Origin: Hygrocybe punicea
Lineage: Eukaryota > Basidiomycota > Agaricomycetes > Agaricales > Hygrophoraceae
Direction: 5' to 3'
Assembly: GCA_963556145.1 (NCBI GenBank)
Contig: OY744463.1
Location: 6,014,001 to 6,078,000 of the forward strand
Length of the DNA stretch: 64,000 bases
This document shows, in pieces, positions 44,163 through 56,687 of this stretch. The notes under the pieces were generated by a model that saw only the letters and a list, made by a program, of their open reading frames with translations, was not told the origin of the DNA and did no database searches. The position numbers were made by a program, and so were the translations under genes. Every line of letters starts with the position of its first letter. Position 1 is the first letter of the stretch.

Positions 44163-47100
44163 TCAAACTGAGATAGCTATTACAAAGTCTGTCATTCCAT
44201 CCAAATCCCATTCAACTTCATCATCATCCACAGTGAAATCATGATCACCTTCTTCGGCCAACAATTCCTCAATGAAATGATCAACCAGATGTCCTGAGAG
44301 GCCAGAGCCAGCTTGGGAAGAGCCACGCCGTACCCCCACACTCCCTGCAACACCGGAAAATCCACCCAATTGCTCAATTTGATCCAAACGGCGGACAGTC
44401 ACTGTATTGACCATTGAGCGCTTCCTCCAATACTTGCACAGCTCTTCAGCCAGTGGAGGATTGGTAATAGTCAACTTGGTGATGATTTCCTCCACTTGAA
44501 TTTCTTCGTCATGAATGGCAGTGCATAGATGTGGTATCTCAACATTTAAGTGTGTGATCTCGGTATGAGCTTGGGTTAATTGGAAATATTTAACTGTGGC
44601 CTCGCGATGCGCTGGCTGAGCCCAGGCTTCAGTGCGAATGTCCGTTCGTGAATACCGAAGAGTATCAAATTCGGCCAGGAAGCCATAATCAACGATCTCT
44701 TTCCATGTCAGAGCCGGGTGGGAAATCTTGGCCGCCTCAGTGTTGTATGTAGCGAGTGCTTTACAGATGGCTTCGGAACGCCGTTGGAGCGCTTTCGAGA
44801 TATGTTGCCGCATTTTATAACCTGAACTGACCTGTCAAAGATGAAATTTCATGCGAACAGACCACAGACCTGTGCCGGACATATTGAGCTTTGTCAGCTC
44901 AAAAAGTCATTGTACAACAAGGTGTTCGAGTCCATCTAAAGCTTGGCGATACTGACGGTGTGTGATTTCCTTTTTTACTTCCTGATACTCAGGGGATGAC
45001 GGTTGCCAGCGATCGCCAATAAGGTCGAGCTGGTTCTGCAAGCTTGCAACAAGTGTTTCCGAATTTTGAAGCTTCACATACGTCGAATCGACGATACGTT
45101 GCGCTTGGCGAATAGCAGCAGGTAAATCTTTTGCAGCTTTATCAATGAAGACACGATGAACGGCTCCTCAGGCATTGTCCCAATCAGATCTGAAGAATGT
45201 CATTGGTTGCACATGAATACATTATTAATAACTTACTGGCGCTGAGCGAGATCGTCAAGTGCATCGACATAGCGGAATTGGAGCCGATATTCCAGCGGTT
45301 CTTCCTTCAAACCCTCCAAATATTTCCGCTCTTGCTCAATGTACCTCTCAAATTCACCATCTACAATACCGAGACTCTCCTGCAATTTCTGAACGTCAGG
45401 GGTCAGCTTTTCTATCACTGACAGCGCTGCATGATAATGATTGAACAGAAATTTCCCTAGGCGGTGGGTTATAATTCTACTGGATGATTCAGTGGGTAAG
45501 TACTTACCAAGTTCGGCATACTTATCTTCGTCCCAAAAAGCAAAATGTTCCTCGATCGCTTGATGGCGATGAAACTTGGTTGCATGCCGTGTCCCACGTG
45601 CAACAGCATTGGATGCCGAAAAGATTCTCTCGCATCCTTCTCCTTCTGATCATCCCATACCCTCAATATAAAGCGGATGCCATCTTAATTGGCATCCACG
45701 ATTGTGAGCATGCCCATGAAAGGCATTGACCGACATGCGAAATTGCAGGCTCCGCGCAAGTGGACCAAGACTGCTATTCTGGAGTGTTTTGTCAAATCCA
45801 CAGCCAATATCATAACGACAGCCTATCCTTGGGCCATAAACAGTTAGAAGCCGGTCAACCATTGCCAGGGGATACTTGCAACTGTGTAAGATATCAGTAG
45901 AACCAATTATTAACGAGGCACAGATCTTACAGTTCCCCGCTTTGAATCATATCACAGACAAGTAATACAAAACCATGACGACATGCGACAATGAATATGC
46001 CTGTTTCATCAAACATGCCGAACATCTTTTTCCGTTCCTCGGGTCCCGCAGCACGCCAGCGTTTGATGCAGTGTGAAACAGGATCTGATGGTGGTAGATC
46101 TTCCCAATCATCATTTGGATCTTCCGTTGCTTTACACTTGTTTCATTGGAATAGATCAGACGACTATTTAATGTCATAGGAAACATGAAATATTACTGGT
46201 TGTGCCTCGTCCTGAAACCTGTTGACATCTTTGGGCCCCATCCAGTAATCAGAGTGGGCTATTCGGGCATCCGGGCGGTTTTCATGAAGACGGACAAAAG
46301 CATGTGTCCGGCGGAGTGAATTATTTGCATCCATTTCACATAAGAATGAAAATATGAGTTCCCGCTCATCTTCAAGCCAGTAGAAGCATGCCGGACAGCA
46401 GTTAAGAAGATGCCAATTTGGGGTGTCTCGACCCAGTGCCGATTTGAGCTGCCCCTCAACCATATAAATTATTTCCAAATATATATCATAAGCGATGGAG
46501 AATTGGTTACTCAGGTACCGCCGGTATGGGACCTGGAGTTATTGTGGCATCAGTTAATGCAAGAAATAACGGAACGGAAGAATAACGTACATTATGCAAA
46601 TGACATAATGCTCGAACCTGACCCTGAATGCTGAGTCGTGGGCTGACTCGATGAGTTTGACGGAATGCAGTCAGTGTACGAAGCGATATTGCGACAGTCG
46701 GAAGCAGTGGGGAACAGCCTATATAGCCATGTCGCAGTAATATGGTGTTGAGATGTAGGTCTGGCGTCAGGATAGGGAAACGACAGCGGCCATGAGCTGC
46801 AAGTGAAGTGAGTATATAACTCCGGCTAATCGGCACAACATACAGAAAATGTCAACGACCTGAACATCGAGCAACTGAACATCGTGGGATTCAGGGGGCA
46901 TCGGGAGTATGGGGAGCTGTTCGCCATTGTCGTGTAGCCGATAATTGAGATAGGCATCAACCAAGAGTTCGAGCTGTGAAATCCAGTTTGCTGTCGTAAT
47001 GTTAATACGATTACTATGATCTCGATCATCAACTCGGTGGCTGGGATGTACATTAGTGGGCACCTTGATAGCGTATGGGCATACATACATTCCTGCGAGA

Positions 47101-47369
47101 TCCAACACACCTTGCACAAGATCATTGTATATATATTCACCGCCAGCGTGGCTCATGTCAAATCCTTCATCCCCTGGTGGTGGTTGGCTGTAAATGTCCG
47201 TGGCCCAGTCGTGGGATGCCGATCCAGCATCAACATCCATCTGATAGACAGCCTCTCGGTCACCATAGGACATCCCTGGGTACAGTGAGCAATCTTGAAT
47301 TGTTCAGTATCATGATATACCTTGAATATCGGCCTTGCACTTGGATGAGCTTGCGGTTCTTCGGTCCAT
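44163..47369 (-). pseudogene. KDZ transposase (CxC1-type N-terminus), with TGA stops
   Basis: Start inferred at 47369 (MDRRTASSSKCKADIQG, spliced to MSYGDREAVYQM). The N-terminal region has WISQLELLVDAYLNY and LLRHGYIGCSPLLPTVAISL plus RLSIQGQVRALCHLH, typical of proteins with the CxC1 cluster. The catalytic part follows: ALGRDTPNWHLLNCCPACFY and EMDANNSLRR (Asp), ETGIFIVACRHGFVLLVCDM, GCRYDIGC (Asp), AFHGHAHNRGCQL, GEGCERIFSASNAVARGT and HRHQAIEEHFAFWD. The C-terminal helical tail (44813-44163) ends in a very acidic stretch. In-frame TGA codons at 45652-45650, near 45168 and near 44907 (VVQ-stop-LFEL) disable it; at least one sits where Arg is expected. Confidence 0.85.
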
Positions 47370-47639
47370 CTGCTGTCCAGACTTCAAAATAGCTGCGGAT
47401 TTCTCATGACGCTTGAAGGTGTGAGAAACTGTGGCCTTTGAAAGGCCAGGAAGCCTAATGCCTCGCGAATGTCGGCCAGACATATGAGGTGGAGGTGAGG
47501 AAATGTACCCAACGTGTTGGCATGGGCAAAGGGTGAAACTGCAGCCTGGTTATGTAATCTATCCACGTTCCTGTATGGTAAACGGCGGCAATGACAACGG
47601 GAATGGACGTGCACACGTGCGAGATAGCCGGTGATGCTG

Positions 47640-48104
47640 ACTGTAGAGCGTGCCTGTTGAGTGGGGTGAATGGAGTTGTGGAACATGAGCCGGCACTGTA
47701 TATGGCCACCAAGAACTAACAATAGAAGTGCGCGCATAGAGGACCACGCCCTTGTTGAATGGCAGGCCAGAGGGAACAGAGTTTGACATGACGGCGGCAC
47801 TGTAGACCACCCTCCGTCATCAGTCCTGGAGGCACAGTAGATAAGACTTAGATACGCCACCTAGAACCGACAATAGAAGTGCGGGCGCAGCAGACAAGTG
47901 AGGATGCTGAGCGGCGGGACAGAGGGAACCGTGGGAGTTTGATGCGACGGCGGGGCTGTAGATTACCCTCCGTTATCAGCAATGGGGCACAGTAGATAAG
48001 ACAAAGATACATACCACATAAGTGTAGAGCTATCCAGCGATTTACCGCCGGTGTCGAGGTCACAGTAAAAGTGAGCCTAACAGGGCTTGTCTTAAGGCAC
48101 CTGA
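47640..48104 (-). repeat. KDZ right terminal inverted repeat
   Basis: Reverse complement of 40056-40520 with few mismatches (for example GTGACC versus a GTGACCTCG context with T/C changes). Open frames within it mirror those in the left repeat and are not genes. Confidence 0.88.
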
Positions 48105-49400
48105 GACAAGCCTTATTGGGCTCGAAGTGTGGGAGGGTCAGGTGCTCAGTTAGCTCACTGAGAATTTAGTAACAGTGTTACAGCTGTTTTCATAAACATG
48201 TGGAAACTGAGAAAAAAGTCAAGTGTGGCGCAAGCTTGCTGCCGCACAGCATTTGACTCTGTATGGCAACAGCCCTAAAAATATAATTTGTAATGTGTGT
48301 CTGATGTGGCATTAGGACCCAAGACACTGCTCTTTGCTTTGCTCATATACTAAATGTCATAGTCTGTGGGTGCTCATCATAGTCGACAGTGAGCATGACT
48401 AATTCACCATCCCACTGTAATTTCTTGGAGATGATTGTTCTACTGTATATAGAACCATGAAAATACATAAAGGAGAAATAAAAGAAATAAAAAGTAGCCT
48501 TACTTGGGTGCTACCACCGAACTGGCAGGTGCCTGCCTGCACAGAGGCTTTGGATGGGGTCTAAAATTGATGGAGGAGGGTGCTGGGGGGGCAGGGAAGG
48601 GCACCTAGTATAGAGTGTGAGTAAATGCGGGGAAGCAGCAAGGAAGCAGTGAGGAAGCGATATGGGTCAAGCTCATTGTTGTCAACAATGAACACAACTT
48701 ATTTGTCATCCCACTGCTATTTCTTCAATTTTTTATATATGTCATGTATTAGTGCTTCTACATAGCATGTATAGGCTAATTTACTTGAAAGTACATGGAT
48801 TAAAAGAGAAATAAAAGAAATAAATTGTGGGGGATACATGAGGTGCTACCAGTGAACTGGTGGGTACTCACCTGCACAGAGGAGTTGGACTTGGTCTACG
48901 TTTGGTGAGGATGGGTGCTGGATGGTGGGCCAGGAGACTGGGGGCAGGGAAAGCCTGCCAGAGTAGGGGGTGGCAAAGGGTGGTGGAGAAGAGATGGGGA
49001 AGTGAGGTGAGTGGTGGGAAAGACAAGGAATGACATTTGGGGAGGTTCCTGTCATAGAATAAGTGGTGGGGAGGGGTTAGCAGATAGGGAGGAAAGCTGT
49101 ATGGGGTGGGTACTCACCTATACCAAAGGGGCCCCCCACAGCCCTCCATGCATCCCACAATCAATAAAGCCAGTTGGGATGTCAGCTCAGACATCCCTAT
49201 TACCTCCATTGTCGTTTTCACAGTCCAGAGAGATGCCGCCATCAAGTTGCATGTGGGTGTGGCAGCAGGGATGGTTGTGGTGGCGATATATTGTCAATGG
49301 TTATGCCATTGGCGATTCCATCACCATGGGCAACCATCCACATTGCCTTCATTGCCATGCACCTGGTCTGCCACCGCTATTTTTGAAGTCTGACACCAAT
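48105..49400 (+). repeat. Diverged repeat units of about 440 bp, non-coding
   Basis: Two units (about 48405-48660 and 48690-49130) share AGAAATAAAAGAAATAAA, a CACCTGCACAGAGG segment and a GGTGCTGG-rich purine tract; a third copy is at 59585-60060. They look like the interior of an undefined repeat into which element B inserted. No protein-coding potential is recognised. Confidence 0.5.
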
Positions 49401-49408
49401 GGTTGAAA

Positions 49409-49665
49409 TAGTGCTACCAAAGTTCAGTTCTGAACTGATCCGAACTTGGTTCAAACCCTGAACCGAACCCCAAGTTCAGTTCAGTTCAGGCTTCTTGGCT
49501 GAACTGAACCACTTAAAGAGTTCAGTTCAGTTAAATTCATGTCTGAACTGAACTAATTGCCTTATATAGTAAGAGTTCAGCGTTCATAGTCTAGGCTGAA
49601 CTGAACTGAACTGAATTTTGCAGTTCAGTTCAGAAACTTAGCTGAACTGAACTTTGGCAGCACTA
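49409..49665. mobile_element. 257-bp hAT-type MITE
   Basis: Ends TAGTGCTACCAAAGTTCAGT and (right, inward) TAGTGCTGCCAAAGTTCAGT; flanked by a perfect 8-bp duplication GGTTGAAA (49401-49408, 49666-49673). Interior is built of AGTTCAGTTCAG repeats. Its ends resemble those of F (TAGTGTTGCC) and H (TAGTGTTGGG), so the three belong to related families. Confidence 0.93.
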
Positions 49666-49673
49666 GGTTGAAA

Positions 49674-50228
49674 AAGTTGGGGTGCTCCTGTATGGTTTTG
49701 AGGGTGTCCAGGGGGTCGGTCCTGGTTCACATCATCTTCATCATCCTTGCCATCCTCATTTCTGTCATTGTTGAGGTAGTGGGGAGTGGGGGTGTAGCAG
49801 GATGTGGGATGATGTGGTGAAAGGCTGGAAGCCATGTGATCAGACACAATGTGCCTTTTTCCACCTCAACAGCAGAAACCCGCCACACTCCCACTCCCTA
49901 CCACCTCAACAACGATGGGAATGATGATGAGAGTGACAATGGTGATGATTCACACTGAGACATCCACCCTGGATGTCCTCAAAGCCACATAGGTGCATGT
50001 CCAACATTTGCAACCAATGGCTTTGAACATCGGAAGTAGTGATGGTGGACTGGGCACATAGCAATGAAGGTGACAAAGATGATGTGGAGAGTCGCACATG
50101 ATGAAGGTGTCATCAACAGCACCCTCGTCATTAAGATATTACCAATGCAACCGATGCCATCACCTCTTTTGCACAACTGGTCAGTGGGGCTGATCTAGCC
50201 AGCAAAAACCACGATGTAGACATTGGGG
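49674..50228. other. Non-coding sequence left of element B
   Basis: No gene recognised. The end (AAAAACCACGATGTAGACATTGGGGACAT) resembles the region before 3' LTRs of this family, so B may have inserted beside an older relative. Confidence 0.4.
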
Positions 50229-50232
50229 ACAT

Positions 50233-50381
50233 TGTGGTAGTAGGTCACATGACTCATGCCTTAGTCAGTAGCACTTCCTGATGTGGTAGATCAGCCTTAT
50301 CCAGAGTCATCCATGTCATAGCATCGCCATCCACCCTGAGCACCCTCTGAGTACCCCGAGGGTACCTCCAGTACCATTCCA
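50233..50381 (+). repeat. 5' LTR of element B
   Basis: 149 bp, TGTGGTAGTAGG...GTACCATTCCA, about 95% identical to 58599-58747. Confidence 0.88.
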
Positions 50382-50384
50382 TCA

Positions 50385-50408
50385 TGGTGATGAGAGTGCT
50401 TTTCGACC
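50385..50408 (+). other. Primer-binding site of element B
   Basis: TGGTGATGAGAGTGCTTTTC followed by GACC, 3 bp after the LTR. Same opening as in A and D; the downstream part is more diverged. Confidence 0.6.
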
Positions 50409-52405
50409 CATGCATCTCTTTCTCTTGGTTTTTTACTCCTTACAATTTTTTCTCGTGAGACGACTTTTTCGGGCCTCACCACCCACCGCTGCACAACCAT
50501 GCTTTTTGTCTTCATTCATGGCCGTACGAAACTTGAGTAACCCCTGGCGCTCTCGCTCAGTCCACCAGGGCCCCACATTGACCATTGTTGACCCAGAAAT
50601 GTGGACTCGACCCATTTTGAACACCCAGCACCAGGCCGTGTCACTCCACTCAACCTTCAGTTTTCAGACCCAGGACCATCCCCCACACCATCATTCAACA
50701 TTGTATGGCCCCACCATGCCCCATGTCACCTCAATAGCACTGTCAACCCCATTTTTGACGCCTCAAGACCCACCGGCATTTTGCCACATCATCACTTATG
50801 ACCCCCCGTTTTTCATGTAACCAGGCTCCAACTGTGTTCACCAAAACCACCGCACTCACGCTCGATGACCCAGCATTCTGGTTGTTCCCAAATGAACCCC
50901 CGTTGCCATCCAAGTTAAGTGCCCCATGTCCTGCCACTTCACTGTTGGAAACCCCATTTTTTATCACCCCCACCCCACACGGACCCTCCACATCCTTGTT
51001 CCACTGGCCAGAAACCCCTGTTTCCCTCCATTGCACCTAGTGTTGCCATAGTTTGGTTCTGAACCTAGCTGAACCTGGTTCAAACCCTGAACTGAACCCA
51101 GGGTTCAGTCTAAGTTCAGCCAAATGCTGAACCGGACCATGGGTTCGGTTCAGGGTTTCGAGGCCAGCCGGATTTCCTGAACGGCTCCAAACCGTGTCTA
51201 AACCGCGAACGCGGATATTTTTAAGGTATTTATTTCATTTGTTTTTTGTATTTCTTTACTTACTTTTTCGTGTTAACCGGTATCATGTGACCATTACAGG
51301 TAGGTTTTTTCACCAACACAGCAATTGTCAACGCAAGGCCATGAACATGACACAATGTCACGTTCATGAACACAGGTAAGCTATGGCATGGGTTTTTGAA
51401 ACCTGCATGGGTCAAGGGTACGGGTACATGAGGGTGCGGGTATGGGTTTACCGGATTAGGACATGGACCCGCCACTACCCGCCAGTATATAATTTACAAA
51501 TACACTACTAACAAAGGCACGTCTCAACAATGATGACATGCAATTCAACGGCCACAAGCCAGGCCACAAGCACATGCTACAGAGCCATTTATAGGACCAC
51601 TGAACCTGTCCCAGTTCCCAGTTTCTAACCCTCCACCACCATGCCCGCGCACCCTACAAACATGCTCAGCCTGTTAGCGCTGGGACCAAACGCAAGAGAG
51701 CTTCCTCACCAGTTGAGAATCCAGCCTCAAAACGAGTCCAGAAAGGGTCCTTGCGTGGAGTGTCTGGTTTAGCAGATGGTAGCACTGCATCAGCAACATC
51801 GTCTCAGTCCATCATAGGGACTATAGGGCACACAGGCGATGCTGACAGATCAGCCCGCCGAAGCTCTATCGAGGTCATCATGGACGATGACGCTGATGAG
51901 CCTGCCACCGCTGGGACAGAACACTCCAGAGCTGAGTCAGAGGCCGAGAGCTCTGAGGCTGAACTTGGTGAGTCCCTACTATATCCACGCCAGTGAACCA
52001 CTATCAACGAGTGATTAGAACGACTTAGCAAAGAATGGAATGCTCCTGTCTATGCATTTTACGAGCCCATCCCCGATGTTGGTTATGAAGGGGGCTGCCG
52101 CTACCATAGCTTTAGGTGTGCTGCCAGGGGTTGCAAACAACGTATTCGCCGTTATCTAGACAAGAATGACGCCAAGTCGACCGGCAATTTGAGGAAACAC
52201 GCGAAGTCTTGCTGGGGAGCCAAGGCTATTGAGGTTGCAGGAACTGTCAAGACGGCTGCTGAGGCACGCGAGAACATTGTGAAACCCCTGCAGACCACTG
52301 GTTCCATTACAGCTGTCTTTGAGCGAACAAAGAAAGGGGCTGTTACCTATTCACATCGCCAGCACACCAAAACCAAGACCAAGTGAGTCGGCATAGTATT
52401 CCTGC

Positions 52406-53816
52406 TAGTGTTGGGGAAGTTCGGTTTGGTCCGGTTTGGGGCCTTTTTGCCCAAACCGGAAACCGAATGGTCCGGTTTTCCACCCAAAATCCCCAAACCA
52501 GACCGGAACCGATGCAAACCATTTGCATCGGTTCGGTTTCGGTCCAAACGCGGTCTAGACCGCAAACCATATGGGCTGGGGGCCCTCACTCCCATCTGAC
52601 CTCGCAAGAGTGCCGCACACGTCAATCGACGTGGCCGGCCTCATTACGAGGTGGGATTGGGGGTTTGGTGGGCTGCCCAGCCCTGTCCTAGCGAAACACA
52701 CACGTCGAACGCGTGTGTTCGGCCTCGGCTGTTGTCGTTTGGGTGTTGTGGTGGTGGTGGTGGTGGTGGTGGTGGTGACCCGACACGTCACACGCGTTGT
52801 TTGTGCGAAGGCAGGTTGGACCCGCGATTGCCCTGTTGGCCGGTTTGGGTAGGCGCGTGGTGGTGATGGTGGTGGTGGTGGTGGTGGTGGTGGTGGTGGT
52901 GGTGCCCTACGCGTCATACGCTTTGTGCACGTGACGATGGCTGGGTTGCACCCACTTTGGTTGTTTTCGGCGGACGTGTGGTGGTGGTGGCATAGGAGCC
53001 TCTTCGCGTGGGTGTCCAGGCGCGTCATATGCGTTGTACACGCGATGACGGCTGGGTTGACCCCGCGTTTTGGCATTCCTTGGTGGTGTTGGTGTTGCGT
53101 GGTGGTGATGGTGGTAGTGGTGGTGTTGCATGGTGGTGGTGGTGGTACGGTGCCACGTTCTGTGATATACAAATAAAATCAGTGAAAAAGTCAATAAAAA
53201 TACATACCACGAAGGAGCGGGGGTGGATGCACCATCCCCCGCTGCTCGATGACTACCATTCCACTCCGTTCATGTTCGTTTGCGTGCGCGCACGTTGGAG
53301 GAGTTGGCGTGTCTGGTGCGGCGTTGATCGCTGCTGTCATGGTTGTGGCCGTCATGGTGGCAGTCGCCGTTGTCGCCATGGTGGTGGTGGTGGTGGTGAT
53401 GGTGGTGATGGTGGTGTTGGTGGTGGTGGTGCGTCAACCTGTAATGTGTTAATGCGTTAGTTAAAGTTCAAATAAATAAAAATAAAAAACATACGCGGGT
53501 GGCAGGGAGTACCCCGCCGCCCGTTTTGTTGACCTTGGGTGCTCCATCGTCCTCGTTTGGTGTACATCGGGGGTGTTGCTGGTGGGCGTTGGTGACTTTG
53601 GGTGACTTTCGAAGTCAGCCAAGGAGCCAACTTTGGACTGTCGGTTTGTGGTTCAAACCGAGTTTGAAACCGTTTCGGCCTGCAGCCAAATCCCCAAACC
53701 GGAGATCGAACGGTTCGGTCTCCGCTGGAAATTCCCAAACCGAAACCGACACCGGCGGTTTCGGTTCGGTCTAAACCGGGTTTGGATTGGTCTGAGACCG
53801 AACTTCCCCAACACTA
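52406..53816. mobile_element. hAT-type non-autonomous element H (triplet-repeat-rich)
   Basis: Perfect 20-bp ends TAGTGTTGGGGAAGTTCGGT, inverted at both sides. Flanks ATTCCTGC (52398-52405) and ACTCCTGC (53817-53824) match at 7 of 8. The 1411-bp interior has GGTTTGG-rich subterminal regions and long GGT/GTG runs (52748-53440). It lies in an intron of the G transposase, between GTGAGT and CCTGCAGCCCAG, so it need not destroy the reading frame. No coding sequence is supported. Confidence 0.92.
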
Positions 53817-55769
53817 ACTCCTGCAGCCCAGTGGAGACTGACAATAACAGAGCCGAGATTGTACGTTGGGTTTGCAAGAACCCGAGACCCTTCAATATCG
53901 TTAGTGATCCCGGATTTCATACCCTGATGAAGACAGGACAGCCAGAGTACTACATCCCATCGCCATCCATGGTGTCCAGGGATGTAAGGCTGGTATTCCT
54001 GTGTACACACCACCAAATCGCAAAGATGCTAAATGTGAGTAAGCATTGCAAGGAGCAGGTATCAGTGAACTTACATGTGATGTAGGAAACTGAGGGCAAG
54101 CTCAGCTTTGCGATGGATGCTTGGACATCCCTGAACCATAAGGCATACGTAGCCCTGACAGTCCACCTGGAACACAAGGGAAAACCCTTGTGTATGGTCC
54201 TTGACATCGTGGAGGTCGCGAAATCTCATTCTGGCATCAACTTGGAAACAGCGTTCGCCAGCATCCTAAAGGACTTCCGAATTGAGCACCAGGTAAGTGA
54301 AGCTCCCAGAGGGTGACGTGAGAGTGATACTAAAGATTAATGGGCACCAGATCCTGTCGGTGACCTGCGACAATGCATCCTGCAATGATACAATGATTAC
54401 CGAGCTTGATTTCCAGCTCAACAATTTCTCCGAAGTCAACCACATCTGTTGTTTCCTGCATATCGTGAACTTGATAGCCAAGTGTTTGCTGAAACAGTTT
54501 GATATCTTGAAGCGTGGTGATAGTACAGATCCCGAGGATCCCAAGATGGAGAAGTTGCTGGACGAGTTAGCAAAGGATTTCGGGGCTGAAGAGAGCACCA
54601 CACAAGACCTTGACGACACTGAAGAAGATGAGCTCAATGACACAGAAGATACCCTTGATGAGGACAAAGCATTGACAAATGAGCAACAGTCTGCCATCCA
54701 GCTGGTGATACTTGTCCTAGCAAAGGTGAGTGGAGTGATCACCTACTCGAACAAAAGCCTAATGAAAGACACTTAGCTTCGCAAATTATCCTTCAAAATT
54801 ATCCACTCGACCACCATCCTCCTTCCAGCGTGGAAGGACGTTGTCAAGGAACTGAAGCTGACTGAACGGATAATTCCGCGAGATGTCCAGACACGCTGGA
54901 ACTCGACCTATGATGTGCTTGAGTTCACGATCAAGTATAAAACAGCGATCAACGCAGTAACAGCCAACCACAAGAACAATTTGCGTGTGCTGGAGTTGTC
55001 AGAAAGGGAATGGGACATTGCAGATCAACTCTGCAAGGTGCTGAAGGTGCGTGGGAGAGTTCCGAGTCCTAAATTTATTTAGGCTCAGTCTTAATGTGAC
55101 CTGACCGAAATTCTCCAATCTATCATTGCGGCAAATGCCGGGTTTGGTTGTGTTTGCACGCCGTGCACACCAGCTTGCACCACAGAAGCTAGTAGTATAG
55201 ATAGTCTATTTCATTGAATAAAATAACACACACTCTCATATGTATCCACAGAGAAGAGCTAATGAGTGAACTTGTGATTTTACTTATGACAGTGAAAGTA
55301 AATAAGGACTCGGATATGCTGTGCAATGCAACGGCCCTCTAGCACAAGTAAACGAAACAGAGTCATCTCACCACCACACGCTCTCAGATCCTCAAAGACG
55401 CGACTCTTTACTTCTCTCGCGGTATGCTGAATCTCGCCACGGTTATACCGGTGATGGATGAAATTGACAAGCGTTTTGGCAATATCAGTCACAATCCGAC
55501 ATTTGATAAGGCGATTCGCTCAGCTCTGTGCTTGGCAAAGTTAACACTCAACAAATATTACTTGCTCACCGACTCGTCCGAGGCGTATCGCATTGCAATG
55601 GGTGAGTGACAGCTGTGATTAACCTTGTTGTAATCTGACTCACCTTTACAGTACTCCTTCCGAGTTACAAACTTGCCTACTTCAAATCTCAGTGCTGGGA
55701 GCCTGAATGGATCGCTACAGCTGAAGGACTGGTCCGTGATGAACTCGCACGATTGTACACTGTGGACGT

Positions 55770-55927
55770 TGGAGTAGTGGGACCTGGCAGTCACGTGACT
55801 GGGTTCCCATGGTTGACCTAGTCAGTAGCCTTCCTGATGTAGTAGAGATCCATTCCTATCCCATCCATCTAGTCCTTCCTCTCGAGTCCTGCGTGAGCCC
55901 CCGGAGAGGTACCTTGGTACCTCTCCA
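55770..55927 (+). repeat. Solo LTR in the hAT-G transposase
   Basis: 158 bp, TGGAGTAGTGGGACC...ACCTCTCCA, flanked by ACGT on both sides (55766-55769, 55928-55931). It shares CAGTCACGTGACTG and TAGTCAGTAGCCTTCCTGATG with the LTRs of A, B and C. Removing it and one ACGT rejoins the exon (LYTVDV-ESLEVQDD). A solo LTR normally arises by recombination between the two LTRs of a full element. Confidence 0.9.
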
Positions 55928-56687
55928 ACGTCGAGAGTTTGGAGGTTCAGGATGATCCTGAAGATGGGGCACAGGTAAGCCTTGGCTCGCTGTCGATGAT
56001 AGCCCTCATGCACCAGTCACAGGACAGCACTCTCAACATCTTCGACAACATGCTGGCTCTCACAATGCCAAAGGGAATCAAGGTAACCGACGAGCTCACC
56101 CTCTATCTCAGCACCAGCCCTGAGCATGTCCACGATTTTCTGGCATGGTGGTATGAAAAATGGACTGTCTATCCCATGCTCGCTTGTATGGCCCTCGATT
56201 ACTTGACCATTCCTGCAACATCTGTCGATGTTGAACGTGTTTTCAGCTGTGGTTGACTGATTTTGTCCCACATCCGAAGCCAGCTATCAGTTCAATCGAT
56301 GAGAGCATTGATCTGTGTGGGTTGCTGGAGTCATCTTGGCCTTGTCAAGAACGAGGATGTCCTTTCAGCAGTGATGCTCGCTGATATCAAGGAGGACTCA
56401 GAGCTCCTCGCATCAGACTGGGACGCGCTTACTTGGTAGTCGGCCTGCACTATATATGTCTTGTAAATATGTCATACAAAATAATCCCTGCGTAACCCAT
56501 CTGAAAAACCCGTACCCGCTCAAAACCCATGAACCCGTGTGCCTTAAAACCGGTGGGTAAAGGGTCCGGGTAAGCTGCGGGTAAGGGTCCAGGTAGGACT
56601 CCTGACACCCACGGGTTTACCCGTGCCATTGCCTAAACACAGGTAAGTCTCGTGAAGTATCTTAACTTTACTAATATTATCTGTTAC

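Larger units (their letters stand above)
40056..48104 (-). mobile_element. KDZ transposon with two accessory genes
   Basis: 465-bp terminal inverted repeats (TCAGGTGCCTTAAGACAAGC...) bound an 8049-bp element. On the minus strand lie a multi-exon KDZ transposase (47369-44163) and two further multi-exon genes. KDZ (Kyakuja-Dileera-Zisupton) transposases are expanded in Agaricomycetes, often with extra genes. No target duplication was recognised; a foldback element occupies the left flank. A short direct repeat of the subterminal sequence (GACAAGCC...GGGCTC) follows the right end. Confidence 0.85.
51660..56439 (+). pseudogene. hAT transposase of element G, interrupted
   Basis: The N-terminal region (about 51690) is basic (GTKRKRASSP), an NLS-like stretch; the ATG at 51640 is out of frame with it, so the true start is unclear. 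Then: BED finger (FRCAARGC...LRKHAKSC, about 52105-52205), intron with element H, NNRAEIVRWVCKNPRPFNIV, MDAWTSLNHKAYVALTVH (54113), VTCDNASCND and HICCFLHIVNLIA (about 54365-54480), RDVQTRWNSTYDVLEF (about 54880), and the dimerisation domain MALDYLTIPATSVDVERVFS (about 56185-56245). Defects: the solo LTR in an exon, a TGA after VFSCG (about 56255), where Arg is expected, and an enlarged intron at about 55047-55385. Motif order matches hAT-1, so the two are related. Confidence 0.82.
51377..56635 (+). mobile_element. hAT transposon G
   Basis: Ends TAAGCTATGGCATGGGT and (right, inward) TAGGCAATGGCACGGGT match at 14 of 17 positions, with a perfect 8-bp duplication AACACAGG (51369-51376, 56636-56643). 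Subterminal regions are dense in ACGGGTA/TACCCGT motifs (51400-51480, 56490-56620). It encodes a hAT transposase on the plus strand and contains element H and a solo LTR. Confidence 0.93.

Noticed and set aside
40056..48104. A TET/JBP dioxygenase gene in the KDZ element
   Set aside because: Expected from known fungal KDZ elements, but no HxD...H iron-binding pattern with TET-like context was found in either accessory gene.
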